Assembly (NCBI GenBank): GCA_002343715.1
Contig: DDSA01000253.1
Span: 24,390 to 61,906 of the forward strand
Length of the DNA stretch: 37,517 nt
From: Phycisphaerales bacterium UBA2402
GTDB lineage: Bacteria; Planctomycetota; Phycisphaerae; Phycisphaerales; UBA1924
Reading direction: 5' to 3'
The position numbers were made by a program, and so were the translations under genes. Under the pieces are notes generated by a model. The model searched no databases. It was not told where the DNA came from and worked only from the letters and a program-made list of their open reading frames with translations. Below, in pieces: positions 18,314 through 25,981 of the stretch (its first letter is position 1; the number at the start of each line of letters is the position of its first letter).

Positions 18314-19349
18314 TCGACGCCATGTCGATGACAAAGCGGTACTTGACATCGCTGCGCAGCATCCGCTCGTACGCCTCGTTGATCTGCTGCATGCGGATCA
18401 GTTCGATATCGCACACGACGTTGTGCTTCCCGCAGAAGTCAAGCATCTCCTGCGTCTCGGCGATGCCGCCGATCAACGATCCCGAGACATGACGCCGCGG
18501 CATCAGCAGGCCGAACACGGCGAGCGGCAACGGGTTCGGCGGTGCGCCCACGATGACGAGCGAACCATCGAGTTTCAGGAGTCCGATGAGGGCATTCAGA
18601 TCGTGATCGGCGGAAACGGTATCGAGAATCATGTCGAAACTGCCGGCGTGCTTCGCCATCGCGTCAGCGTTCTTCGAGATCACCACCTCGTCCGCACCAA
18701 GACGCTTGCCGTCGGCGATCTTGCTCTCCGACGTGGTCAAAAGGACCGTGTGCGCCCCGAAGGCGTGGGCGAACTTCACACCCATGTGCCCCAGGCCGCC
18801 GAGGCCGACAATGCCGACTTTCTTTCCCTTTGCAGCGCCCCACTTGCGCAGAGGTGAATACGTGGTGATCCCCGCGCACAGGAGCGGCGCGGCCCGTGCC
18901 GGATCGAGGCCGGAGGGCACCTTCAGTGTGTATGCCTCATCGCACACGATGCGTTCCGAGTACCCGCCGAACGTCATCCCGCCCGAATGCTTGTCCGGCC
19001 CGTTATAAGAAAACACGGGGCCTCCCAGACAGAACTGCTCGCTGCCCGCGCGGCAACTGGCGCAGGTGCGGCAGGAATCGACCAGACACCCCACCGCCGC
19101 GAGATCACCAACTTTGAACTTCGTCACCTTCTCGCCGATGCGCGTGACCCGCCCCAGAATCTCGTGACCAGGAACAACCGGATAGGCCGTGAAACCCCAC
19201 TCATTGCGTGCAAAGTGAAGATCCGAATGACAGACCCCACAGTACAGAATATCGATCTCAACATCCGAAGGAAGCGGATCACGCCGAACAATCGAGAATG
19301 GAGCGATCGGTGATGTGGGGGACTGGGCGGCGTAGGCGAGTGTGGGCAT
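18303..19349 (-). CDS. Zinc-dependent NAD(P) alcohol dehydrogenase, YahK/cinnamyl-alcohol-dehydrogenase type
   Basis: 348 residues, medium-chain dehydrogenase. Catalytic zinc site: Cys40-His41 (GVCHSD) and His62-Glu63 (GHE). Structural zinc: Cys93, 96, 99 and 107 (CRTCASCRAGSEQFC). The nucleotide-binding GLGGLGHMGVKFA motif and a following TTSESK stretch suit NADPH preference, as in E. coli YahK and plant CAD enzymes. It would reduce aldehydes to alcohols in the cytoplasm. The ATG at 19349 (MPTLAYAAQS) is chosen because the family begins there; the open frame extends 57 codons upstream into non-coding sequence containing a palindrome. Aldehyde chemistry links it loosely to the molybdenum hydroxylase nearby, but the genes are not in one operon. 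Confidence 0.94.
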   Translation of the reverse strand: MPTLAYAAQSPTSPIAPFSIVRRDPLPSDVEIDILYCGVCHSDLHFARNEWGFTAYPVVPGHEILGRVTRIGEKVTKFKVGDLAAVGCLVDSCRTCASCRAGSEQFCLGGPVFSYNGPDKHSGGMTFGGYSERIVCDEAYTLKVPSGLDPARAAPLLCAGITTYSPLRKWGAAKGKKVGIVGLGGLGHMGVKFAHAFGAHTVLLTTSESKIADGKRLGADEVVISKNADAMAKHAGSFDMILDTVSADHDLNALIGLLKLDGSLVIVGAPPNPLPLAVFGLLMPRRHVSGSLIGGIAETQEMLDFCGKHNVVCDIELIRMQQINEAYERMLRSDVKYRFVIDMASIRG

Positions 19350-19842
19350 GGAATCAATGGTTCTCAAGAGTCGTGCACGAATATCGAGCGTTGCGCAACG
19401 CGGATCGCGATATTGACCGGCTGAGGATAGCATGTTCAAGGCCCGGCACCGTGGCGTCCGACTCGTTATGAATCGGTGCGCCGGGAGCATGACTCCGATA
19501 CGGGCTTGAGTTTTCGTCACGAGGTGCCGGCTTTCTTGAAGGGACTCGTGCCGATCCTGAGACGAGCGGCTCCTCTGACACCGTTCAGAGTCGTTTCTTC
19601 TCGGTATCGGCTATCGCCCTCAGGATCGGCCCGGAACTCCTTCGATCGTGCCATGCCCGGCGCATTCTGGACAGCCCGTCAGGTCCGAAAGAGAACTGAT
19701 TGTTCACAACAGGTTCAGAGTGCGTAAGCAAAGCGCCAGACTTCGCAAACGGCTCTGAAGAAGATAACTGAATCCCGCGACTTTAGCCGATTCGCAGCGC
19801 AATGTTCTGGTCTGCGAATCTTGGTTCTCTCGGGGGAACTGC
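19350..19842. other. 493-base intergenic region between divergent genes
   Basis: No convincing gene. It holds a palindrome at 19380-19414 close to the alcohol dehydrogenase start, and a short motif GTTCAGAGT at 19583-19591 and 19713-19721, with an inverted partner CTCTGAA at 19753-19759. The 83-codon open frame at 19476-19727 has no RBS, and its residue composition looks like random GC-rich sequence. The region must carry promoters for both flanking genes. Confidence 0.6.
19380..19414. promoter_or_regulatory. Nested palindrome upstream of the alcohol dehydrogenase gene
   Basis: A perfect 14-base palindrome GCGTTGCGCAACGC (19388-19401) sits inside an outer inverted repeat AATATCG (19380-19386) / CGATATT (19408-19414). 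The two centres are offset by 2.5 bases. The element lies 31-65 bases before the alcohol dehydrogenase ATG, so it could be an operator or a 5'-leader hairpin. No regulator gene is adjacent. Confidence 0.4.
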
Positions 19843-20667
19843 ATGGAACTGAACTACCGATCGATCTTCATTAGCGACACCCATCTTGGCATGAACGGCG
19901 TGCTGGCCGAGCAGTTGGCCGCATTCCTGAAGCATGTGCGCTGCGAGCGGCTCTACCTCGTCGGCGACATCATCGACCTCTGGTCGCTCAAGGCCCGCTG
20001 GAGGTGGCCGGCGTCCCACAACCAGGTCATCCGCCGCATCCTGAAGATGGCCCGCAAGGGGGTGGCGGTGATGTACATCCCCGGCAACCACGACGACGCC
20101 CTGCGGCAGTACGTTGGCCTGGATTTCGGTGGCGTCAGGCTGGCCATGAGAGCGATCCATCGCACGGCCGATGGCCGCAGCCTGCTCGTCACCCACGGCG
20201 ATGAGTTCGACCTGGTGGTCCAGAACTCGCGCTTGTTGTCCATGGTCGGAGGCTGGGCGTACGACCACCTCGTGACGATCAACCGTGCGGTCAACGCTTG
20301 CCGAGCCGCCTTCGGTCTGCGGCGATGGAGTTTCGCCGCGGCCATCAAGTCGAGGGTGAAGTCCGCGTGCACGTTCGTTTCGAACTACGAGGCAGCGCTC
20401 CTGGGCGAGGCCTCCCGCCGGAACCTGCACGGGGTCGTGTGCGGGCATGTCCACAAGGCGGCCCTTGTTGACCGCGAGGGCGGAATGATCTACGCCAACT
20501 GCGGCGATTGGATTGAGCGGGCGACGGCGTTGGTCGAGCATCATGACGGCAGACTCGAACTGCTCTGTGTGGAGAGCCTGCTGGCGGGGGCTGGGATCGA
20601 GGTCAAACGTGAACTGTCCGAGCCGATCGAACTCGGTACCGGGGAGGATGCCGAGGTCGTGACATGA
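19843..20667 (+). CDS. LpxH-like metallophosphoesterase
   Basis: 274-residue calcineurin-like phosphoesterase of the LpxH family (UDP-2,3-diacylglucosamine pyrophosphatase group, lipid A pathway). Metal ligands are visible in order: Asp12-x-His14 (SDTHLG), Asp42 and Asp45 (GDIIDLW), Asn82-His83-Asp84 (GNHDD), His118 (THGDEFD) and GHVH at 201-204. Length is somewhat above E. coli LpxH (240 aa) and close to the UDP-diacylglucosamine pyrophosphatase-like proteins found beside glycosyltransferases in many bacteria. It overlaps the glycosyltransferase gene by four bases. A true LpxH role is plausible given LptB elsewhere in the window, but a role on another membrane lipid cannot be excluded. GGGGGA lies about seven bases before the ATG. 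Confidence 0.88.
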   Translation: MELNYRSIFISDTHLGMNGVLAEQLAAFLKHVRCERLYLVGDIIDLWSLKARWRWPASHNQVIRRILKMARKGVAVMYIPGNHDDALRQYVGLDFGGVRLAMRAIHRTADGRSLLVTHGDEFDLVVQNSRLLSMVGGWAYDHLVTINRAVNACRAAFGLRRWSFAAAIKSRVKSACTFVSNYEAALLGEASRRNLHGVVCGHVHKAALVDREGGMIYANCGDWIERATALVEHHDGRLELLCVESLLAGAGIEVKRELSEPIELGTGEDAEVVT

Positions 20668-21848
20668 ATCACCAGTCCGGGGTGGTGCTCTGCACCGCCG
20701 AAATCGGTTCCGGCCACACCCGTGCGGCCCACGCCCTGAGCGCGGCGTTCTCGGAGTTGGCGCGGTACGGCGCGGTTGAAACGATCGAGGCGCTGGAGCA
20801 CGCTCCCGCCTGGTTTGTCCACGGCTATCGGGACGGTTATCTCGCGACCATGAGCCGTCTGCCACGCGTGGCGGGCTGGTTGTACGATCGAATGGACAAC
20901 GCCCCGCAGGGTCGTGCGGGCGGTTGGATGGCCGCGATGATCGAGCAGCACGCGTTGACCCCGTTCACCCGGTTGAAAACGGTGCGTGAAGCGGGCACTC
21001 TCGTCTGCACCCATTTCGCGTGTGCTCGCGTGTTGAGCGCCGCTCGATTGAAAGGAGTTCTCTCGGCACGACTGTGCGTGGTCGTGACCGATCAGCACCC
21101 GCACGCGATCTGGCAGGTAGAGGGTGTTGACATGTATCTGGTAGGAACGCGGACCGCAGCGGCCACGCTCCAACAAAGGGGCGTGGACACGCACCGCATC
21201 GCCGTGACCGGCATCCCGATCGATCCGGTCTTTTCTCGTCCAATCGCCAAACTCATGGCACGAGAACGCCACCGTCTCCCCAGACATGGTCCGGTGTTGC
21301 TGCTGAGCGGAGGCGGTCTTGGTCTGGGGGGGCTTGACCGGGTTGTCGAGGGTCTGATCGATGCACAGAGCCGGGCCACGGCGATCGTTGTCTGCGGCCG
21401 CAACGAGCGACTACGCAGGCGTCTAAGCGAAACGCTGCGCAACCACACGGCTGGGTCGAGATTCCACGTGTTGGGCGAGACGCGCCTGATGCACGAGTAC
21501 ATGGCCGCCGCGGACTTAATGGTGGGCAAGCCGGGCGGACTCTCGACCGCGGAGGCCGCGGCGATGAGCCTGCCGATGGTGCTGCTGAAGCCCATTCCCG
21601 GACAAGAGGAACGCAACGCGGATATGCTGGTCCGTGCCGGGGCCGCGTTGATGGAACCGGAGCCGAAACAGGCCGGCAAGGTCGCGGCGGAGCTGCTCGA
21701 AGAGCCGGATCGTCTCACAGCGATGTCTCGGTATGCCGGGTTGATCGGCAAACCCTGCGCCGCGCTCGATGCCGCGATGGTTATCAGCAGGCTATCTGAG
21801 TCCGGCGAGTCCAGAACGCCATCCGCTCCCATCGCGGCGATGTTGTGA
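20664..21848 (+). CDS. GT28-type glycosyltransferase, MGDG synthase/UgtP-like
   Basis: 394 residues. The N-terminal loop CTAEIGSGHTRAAHAL (10-25) matches the GxGHxRAA pattern of plant monogalactosyldiacylglycerol synthase, bacterial UgtP (processive diacylglycerol glucosyltransferase) and, more distantly, MurG. The acceptor domain contains VCTHFACARVLSA. The C-terminal nucleotide-sugar site is MVGKPGGLSTAEAAA at 286-300, followed by IPGQEERNAD. The expected product is a glycosyl-diacylglycerol or similar glycolipid at the inner face of the membrane, using UDP-Glc or UDP-Gal (family knowledge; substrate inferred). It is translationally coupled (ATGA) to the LpxH-like phosphoesterase, so the pair probably acts on one lipid. 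Confidence 0.88.
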   Translation: MNHQSGVVLCTAEIGSGHTRAAHALSAAFSELARYGAVETIEALEHAPAWFVHGYRDGYLATMSRLPRVAGWLYDRMDNAPQGRAGGWMAAMIEQHALTPFTRLKTVREAGTLVCTHFACARVLSAARLKGVLSARLCVVVTDQHPHAIWQVEGVDMYLVGTRTAAATLQQRGVDTHRIAVTGIPIDPVFSRPIAKLMARERHRLPRHGPVLLLSGGGLGLGGLDRVVEGLIDAQSRATAIVVCGRNERLRRRLSETLRNHTAGSRFHVLGETRLMHEYMAAADLMVGKPGGLSTAEAAAMSLPMVLLKPIPGQEERNADMLVRAGAALMEPEPKQAGKVAAELLEEPDRLTAMSRYAGLIGKPCAALDAAMVISRLSESGESRTPSAPIAAML

Positions 21849-21889
21849 CAGGCGACACGATCGCCCCGGATCACGCCGATACCGAATCG

Positions 21890-22060
21890 GCATCCCGATT
21901 GCCGGCGTTCAAAGAAATACTCGACATCAGCGACGTCAACGCCGCCGTCGCGGTTGAAGTCGCCGGTGCAGACCGCGCCCATCATCGCGAGCCGCGATGA
22001 TGCGAGATCCTGCATGAGCGTCGAGCTCGGGTTCTCAGTACGGGTAGGCCGTTCAGGCAC
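21890..22060 (-). pseudogene. Orphan GC-type dockerin fragment
   Basis: On the minus strand a frame starting at a GTG (22060) reads through CTGDFNRDGGVDVADVEYFF to RQSGC, at 21970-21890. This is a single dockerin calcium-binding repeat with the same DNA style as the dockerins of the two large secreted proteins. The second repeat and the terminal GGC are missing: after SGC the frame runs on antisense into the glycosyltransferase gene. A stop lies only six codons before the GTG, and the preceding part (PERPTRTENPSSTLMQDLA) has no recognisable domain. I read it as the remnant of a deleted dockerin-protein gene. A tiny functional protein or an exchange cassette is less likely. Confidence 0.5.
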
Positions 22061-22139
22061 ATTTTCGGGCGAATATCATCACCTCATCCGCGGTGCTCGG
22101 GAGCACCCGGGTCTGTTCTGTGATCGGGCAATCCCACGC

Positions 22140-22625
22140 TCAACCGGCGAAGTACATGAACTCTTCCCGGATGATCTTGCCATTGTTCACGGTGTACACG
22201 CCGACCTCGACCATGGTTTCACGCTTGCCGGTGGTCGTGTCCTCGACGTCGATCGTGAACTTGACCGCGAAGCCCGTCGCGCCGACGAAGGGTCCCTCGG
22301 CCCGCCCGCCGTAGACCTTATGCGTGCTCGCCCACCACGCGTTCTTCTCATCCACGGCCCTGCGCCCCTCCCAGGCCATGGCCACGCCCAGTCCTTCGAT
22401 GCTGACCAGGTCCTTGCTCCAGGCATCGGTCAGTTCCCACTTGCCCGCGTTGAAATCCGCGACAAGTCTTGATCCGATCTCAAGCGGTGTTGCCCCCCTG
22501 CCGGTGCTCATCGCTCGCGGACCCTTGGCGGTTGCTGCTCTCTTCTTCGCACTCTTCGCTGCGTTTTTCTTCGCGGGCTTCTTCGCGGCTTTGGATGCTG
22601 CCTTCTTTGATTTTTTCTTCGCCAT
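22140..22625 (-). CDS. NTF2/SnoaL-like protein with Lys/Ala-rich histone-H1-like tail
   Basis: 161 residues. Residues 2-37 are almost only Lys, Ala, Ser and Arg (KKKSKKAASKAAKKPAKK and more), like histone H1 C-termini or bacterial Hc1/AlgP-type tails that bind nucleic acid. From about residue 45 a SnoaL/NTF2-like cone fold is suggested: GSRLVADFNAGKWELTDAWS, then VSIEGLGVAMAWEGR, and closing strands with KFTIDVEDTTTGKRETMVEV and GKIIREEFMYFAG. The fold is common for small binding or isomerase proteins and no catalytic residue can be assigned. The start is ATG at 22625 with GGAG about nine bases upstream; the longer open frame upstream is non-coding in style. A small hairpin (22092-22107) lies 33 bases after the stop, without a T run. 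Confidence 0.82.
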   Translation of the reverse strand: MAKKKSKKAASKAAKKPAKKNAAKSAKKRAATAKGPRAMSTGRGATPLEIGSRLVADFNAGKWELTDAWSKDLVSIEGLGVAMAWEGRRAVDEKNAWWASTHKVYGGRAEGPFVGATGFAVKFTIDVEDTTTGKRETMVEVGVYTVNNGKIIREEFMYFAG

Positions 22626-22858
22626 GTGTTCTCCGGGTTGGTGATCGGGTGTCGTGTGGTACGGACTCGGCGGAGGGTAGCCTGTCGGAGAATCTCCTAG
22701 CCGATCGCTGCACCATTCGCGCATGAGTCCGTACGAGGTCAGGTTTGACACCCGCCTCGACCCGATCTGAATCACCCACCCGCGTATCGGCATAGTGCCG
22801 AACGGTGCCATGGTGGGATGTATCGGGTACACGCACACCACCTGAAAGGATCGACCAC

Positions 22859-25039
22859 ATGCAACCCGCCCACGCTCTCATTCTCGCCTGTATCGTGACG
22901 GCCTGCCCCGCGCTCGCACAGTCGTTGAATATCGACATTGACCAGTCGAGCGGCACCGGGTCCGGGACCCCATCCATCGCGTACACCGCGGCGGGCGGCC
23001 AGGTCGGACATTGGAACTCCTTTCTTGCCAACTCCGGCGGCCCCGTTTCCCTCCTGGCTCTGAACGGCACCTCCTCGGGAGTCTCCTGCACGAAACTCAA
23101 CGGCTCCTCGTCTTCGAGTTCCGTATCGGGAGCGACCACGGACTACAGCAGACTGATCTTCGACTACATGAGCGTCTCAGGTCTCGGTGCTTCCTGCGGT
23201 GTTTCCCTCAACGGGCTTTCACAAGGTCTGTACCGTGTCTATGTCTACTCCGCGCTGCCCGGCTCCGCGGGTTCGTGGATCGATTCGTGGGGTTTCACGA
23301 ACTATTACAGCAGTTCCATCACCGCCACCGTTGGGGGAGTCACGCAGTTCTCCGCCAACTGCGGCGGCCAGCCCGTTCCCGCCAACTCATGGATCCGCGG
23401 CACCAACTACGTGGTCGGCACGCTCGTGATAGGGAGCGGTTCGCCCGTTGTCCAGATCAAGGCCAACTGCGGATGGACCGATCAGGAGCGGGCCGCGATC
23501 AATGGCATCCAACTGGTCAAGATCAACCAGAGTCGCCTGTACGTGGACAAGGATGCATCGGGCGCGAACACGGGCTTGTCGTGGACCAACGCTTTCACCC
23601 GCCTGACCGACGCCATCGATTTCGCCAAGGCATCGCAGGGTGCGATCAGTGAAATCTGGGTCGCCGAAGGAACCTATTACCCGACAGGCTCCCCGAACAA
23701 CATCAACCGCAACGCCTCGTTCGAACTCGTGCAAGGGTGCAGGATCCTCGGGGGATTCGCCGGCATCGAATCCCTCGCCTCGCAGCGAGATCCGGAATCA
23801 AACGCCGTCTACCTCAGCGGGGATATCGCGAGCCAACTCACCAGCGACAACTCGTACCACGTCCTGCGCATCACCAACGTCAACAGCACAGCCGTGCTCG
23901 ACGGCGTCACCATCACCGGGGGCAACCACAACGCCGCAGGCAACGACAACAAGGGCGGAGGAGCGTGGATCACCAATGCTTCTCCCACCTTCCGTAACGT
24001 GCGGTTTGTCGGCAACAACGCGGACGGAGTCGGCGGCGCGGTCTTCTGCGAAGGCTCGAGCGGGCCGACCTTCGAAGCCTGTCTGTTCTTGAACAACACA
24101 TCGGACAAGCACGGCGGTGCGATCGACTTCCGCGGCCAGAGCGGCTGGTTCGCGCCGGTCCTGCGGATCAACCGATGCAGGTTCATAGGCAACCAGGCCA
24201 CGGTGAACGGTTCTGGGTCGGGAGTCTGCATCGAAGGGGGCACCGCCTGGATCGCCAACAGCGTCTTCAGCGGCGGTTACGCGGGCGAGGGCGGCGCAGT
24301 CGCGGCACGCAAGCCGGGGAACGGCGACGGAGATCCGGGGTATGCGCACCTCTACAACTGCACGGTGGTCGGCAACTCGGCCTTCGTTCAATCCGGTGGT
24401 TTGTACGCCGAGTGGGCCTCCACCGTCTCGGCCCGCAACTGCATCATCTACTACAACACGTCGGGCAACGCCTGGCTGGGCAAAGAGTTCGAGAATCTCC
24501 ACGCACAGCCCGACTCAACCATGTCCGCTACGTATTGCAATATTCAGGACGATGACCGAGTGCCCTACCCCGGCGTCGGCAACTTCCTGACCGCGCCGGG
24601 CTTCGTGGATTACGACGGGCCGAACAACATCCCCGGCGACCTCGACGATGACTTGCGCCTCAGCACGAACTCACCCTGTATCGACCGCGGCACGAACAGT
24701 TTGTTGCCGACGGACTTCACCGATGCCGATGCCGACGGCAACATGAACGAGATCACTCCTTGGGACCTCGCCGGGATGCCCCGCCTGATCGATGATCCCG
24801 CGACCGCGGACTTCGGCGCGGGCACAGCCCCGATCGTGGATGTCGGCGCTTATGAGTTCCAGGCGCCGCCCTGCCCCGCCGACTACAACCAGGACGGCGG
24901 CATCGACGGCGGTGATGTCGAGGCCTTCTTCGCGGATTGGCAGAACGGTGTTGATGCAGCCGACGTGAACCGAGATGGCGGCATCGACGGTTCCGATGTG
25001 GAAGCCTTTTACGCCGCGTGGGAGAGCGGCGGCTGCTGA
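22859..25039 (+). CDS. Secreted parallel beta-helix protein with choice-of-anchor Q region and GC-type dockerin
   Basis: 726 residues. The signal peptide MQPAHALILACIVTACPALA is followed by a Ser/Gly-rich N-terminal domain (about 22-220) of unknown fold. From about 226 (RLYVDKDASGANTGLSW) a right-handed parallel beta-helix runs to about 640, with repeated turns such as NNADGVGGAVFCEGSSGPTF and GGAVAARK. This type is found in polymorphic outer-membrane-like and pectate-lyase-like surface proteins. The segment ending IVDVGAYEF (about 659) matches the end of choice-of-anchor Q proteins. Two dockerin repeats, DYNQDGGIDGGDVEAFF and DVNRDGGIDGSDVEAFY, lead to the last residues SGGC. AAAGGA precedes the ATG by about eight bases. 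No polysaccharide-lyase active site could be assigned. Confidence 0.88.
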   Translation: MQPAHALILACIVTACPALAQSLNIDIDQSSGTGSGTPSIAYTAAGGQVGHWNSFLANSGGPVSLLALNGTSSGVSCTKLNGSSSSSSVSGATTDYSRLIFDYMSVSGLGASCGVSLNGLSQGLYRVYVYSALPGSAGSWIDSWGFTNYYSSSITATVGGVTQFSANCGGQPVPANSWIRGTNYVVGTLVIGSGSPVVQIKANCGWTDQERAAINGIQLVKINQSRLYVDKDASGANTGLSWTNAFTRLTDAIDFAKASQGAISEIWVAEGTYYPTGSPNNINRNASFELVQGCRILGGFAGIESLASQRDPESNAVYLSGDIASQLTSDNSYHVLRITNVNSTAVLDGVTITGGNHNAAGNDNKGGGAWITNASPTFRNVRFVGNNADGVGGAVFCEGSSGPTFEACLFLNNTSDKHGGAIDFRGQSGWFAPVLRINRCRFIGNQATVNGSGSGVCIEGGTAWIANSVFSGGYAGEGGAVAARKPGNGDGDPGYAHLYNCTVVGNSAFVQSGGLYAEWASTVSARNCIIYYNTSGNAWLGKEFENLHAQPDSTMSATYCNIQDDDRVPYPGVGNFLTAPGFVDYDGPNNIPGDLDDDLRLSTNSPCIDRGTNSLLPTDFTDADADGNMNEITPWDLAGMPRLIDDPATADFGAGTAPIVDVGAYEFQAPPCPADYNQDGGIDGGDVEAFFADWQNGVDAADVNRDGGIDGSDVEAFYAAWESGGC

Positions 25040-25065
25040 ACGTCGAGAGAGAGGCACGCCGCGCA

Positions 25066-25096
25066 ACGGGGCCGCTCCCTTTCGGGGCGGCCCCGT
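25066..25096 (+). terminator. Strong hairpin after the beta-helix protein gene
   Basis: A 13-bp stem (25066-25078 with 25084-25096, one G-U pair) with loop CTTTC, starting 26 bases after the stop. The sequence after it is only mildly T-rich, so termination could be factor-assisted. Confidence 0.6.
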
Positions 25097-25197
25097 GCCG
25101 TTGTGGCGTTTCCCAACGATGCACGCGGCCGCGGGGCTTGGGTTCAACACTACAGTTCTTTTCCTGTGATCGATAAGGGCTCCAACATTTCGATTTC

Positions 25198-25842
25198 ATG
25201 ACGCTTCCCCCCAGCATCACACCGGATTACCAGAGGGATTGGCCCCGTTACTTTGACGCGGTGGCGTCGCTGGGGCCTCGTGATACGCTCATCCGCGCGG
25301 CGGGATTGCACGGGCAAGCAGACCCTGCAAACCCACCGATGGCGGTGGACATCGCCTGTGGAGAGGGCAGGGACACGCGTGAACTCCTGGCCCGTGGATG
25401 GCGTGTGTGGGCGTTCGATGCCACTTGTCAGGCGATCGATCGGTTATCCGCGAGCGTGCCACGTGATCAGCATCACGCCCTGTCGGCACGCGTGCTTCGG
25501 ATGGAGGACGCCGCGGCGGCGGAAGATTGGCCCGGGGAAGTGGCCCTGGTCAACGCGAGTTTCGCGCTCCCGTTCTGCGATCCCGCGGCGTTCCCCTCGC
25601 TGTGGAAGAGGATCGTGCAATGTCTCGCGCCCGGTGGCCGATTCGCGGGCCAGTTCTTCGGGGACCGCGATGAATGGGCGGTGGTGCGACCCGCCAGCCA
25701 TTGGCGGCGCGCAGAAGTGGATAAGCTTTTCAAGGGCTTTCACTTTGAGCATTTCGAGGAAGTCGAGAAGGACGGGGGCGATGCGTTGGGCATCACGAAA
25801 CACCACCACCTGTACCACATCGTGGCACGGCGAGTCGGCTGA
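25198..25842 (+). CDS. Class I SAM-dependent methyltransferase, TehB-like
   Basis: 214 residues. The opening ITPDYQRDWPRYFDAV is followed by SAM motif I, VDIACGEGRDTRELLARGW (50-68), with a second-strand acidic residue in WAFDAT, and the later motif LAPGGRFAGQFFGDRDEW. DxxCGxGRDxxxLA with a following GW is typical of the TehB/thiopurine methyltransferase-like group, which methylates small molecules or oxyanions. The C-terminus ends in a His-rich KHHHLYHIVARR. It stands alone between two hairpins and has no strong RBS. Substrate unknown. Confidence 0.85.
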   Translation: MTLPPSITPDYQRDWPRYFDAVASLGPRDTLIRAAGLHGQADPANPPMAVDIACGEGRDTRELLARGWRVWAFDATCQAIDRLSASVPRDQHHALSARVLRMEDAAAAEDWPGEVALVNASFALPFCDPAAFPSLWKRIVQCLAPGGRFAGQFFGDRDEWAVVRPASHWRRAEVDKLFKGFHFEHFEEVEKDGGDALGITKHHHLYHIVARRVG

Positions 25843-25900
25843 ACCGCACCAATAAGGACGTGGGTCGTCCGCCCCAACGCGACAAAGGCACTCAAAAACG

Positions 25901-25932
25901 ACGGCCCCGCGCCGGGTCGAGCGCGGGGCCGT
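25901..25932 (-). terminator. Rho-independent terminator of the PEP-CTERM-like gene, possibly bidirectional
   Basis: A perfect 12-bp GC-rich stem (25901-25912 and 25921-25932) with an 8-base loop. Read on the minus strand it is followed by CG and five T (25898-25894), a classic terminator about 50 bases after the PEP-CTERM-like stop. On the plus strand only TTT follows, so it may also act weakly on the methyltransferase transcript. Confidence 0.8.
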
Positions 25933-25981
25933 TTGGAGAAATCCTTGGGAAGTCCATTGCCCCGGGGCAACGGAGTCTGAA

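Noticed and set aside
19476..19727. 83-codon open frame in the gap before the LpxH-like gene
   Set aside because: No RBS and a composition like translated non-coding DNA; the real gene starts further on.
19783..20865. 360-codon open frame antisense to the LpxH-like gene
   Set aside because: All phosphoesterase motifs lie on the plus strand and no motif is seen in the antisense product.
22092..22107. GGTGCT-CGGG-AGCACC hairpin as a terminator
   Set aside because: Only six pairs and no T run on either strand; kept as a remark under the NTF2-like gene.
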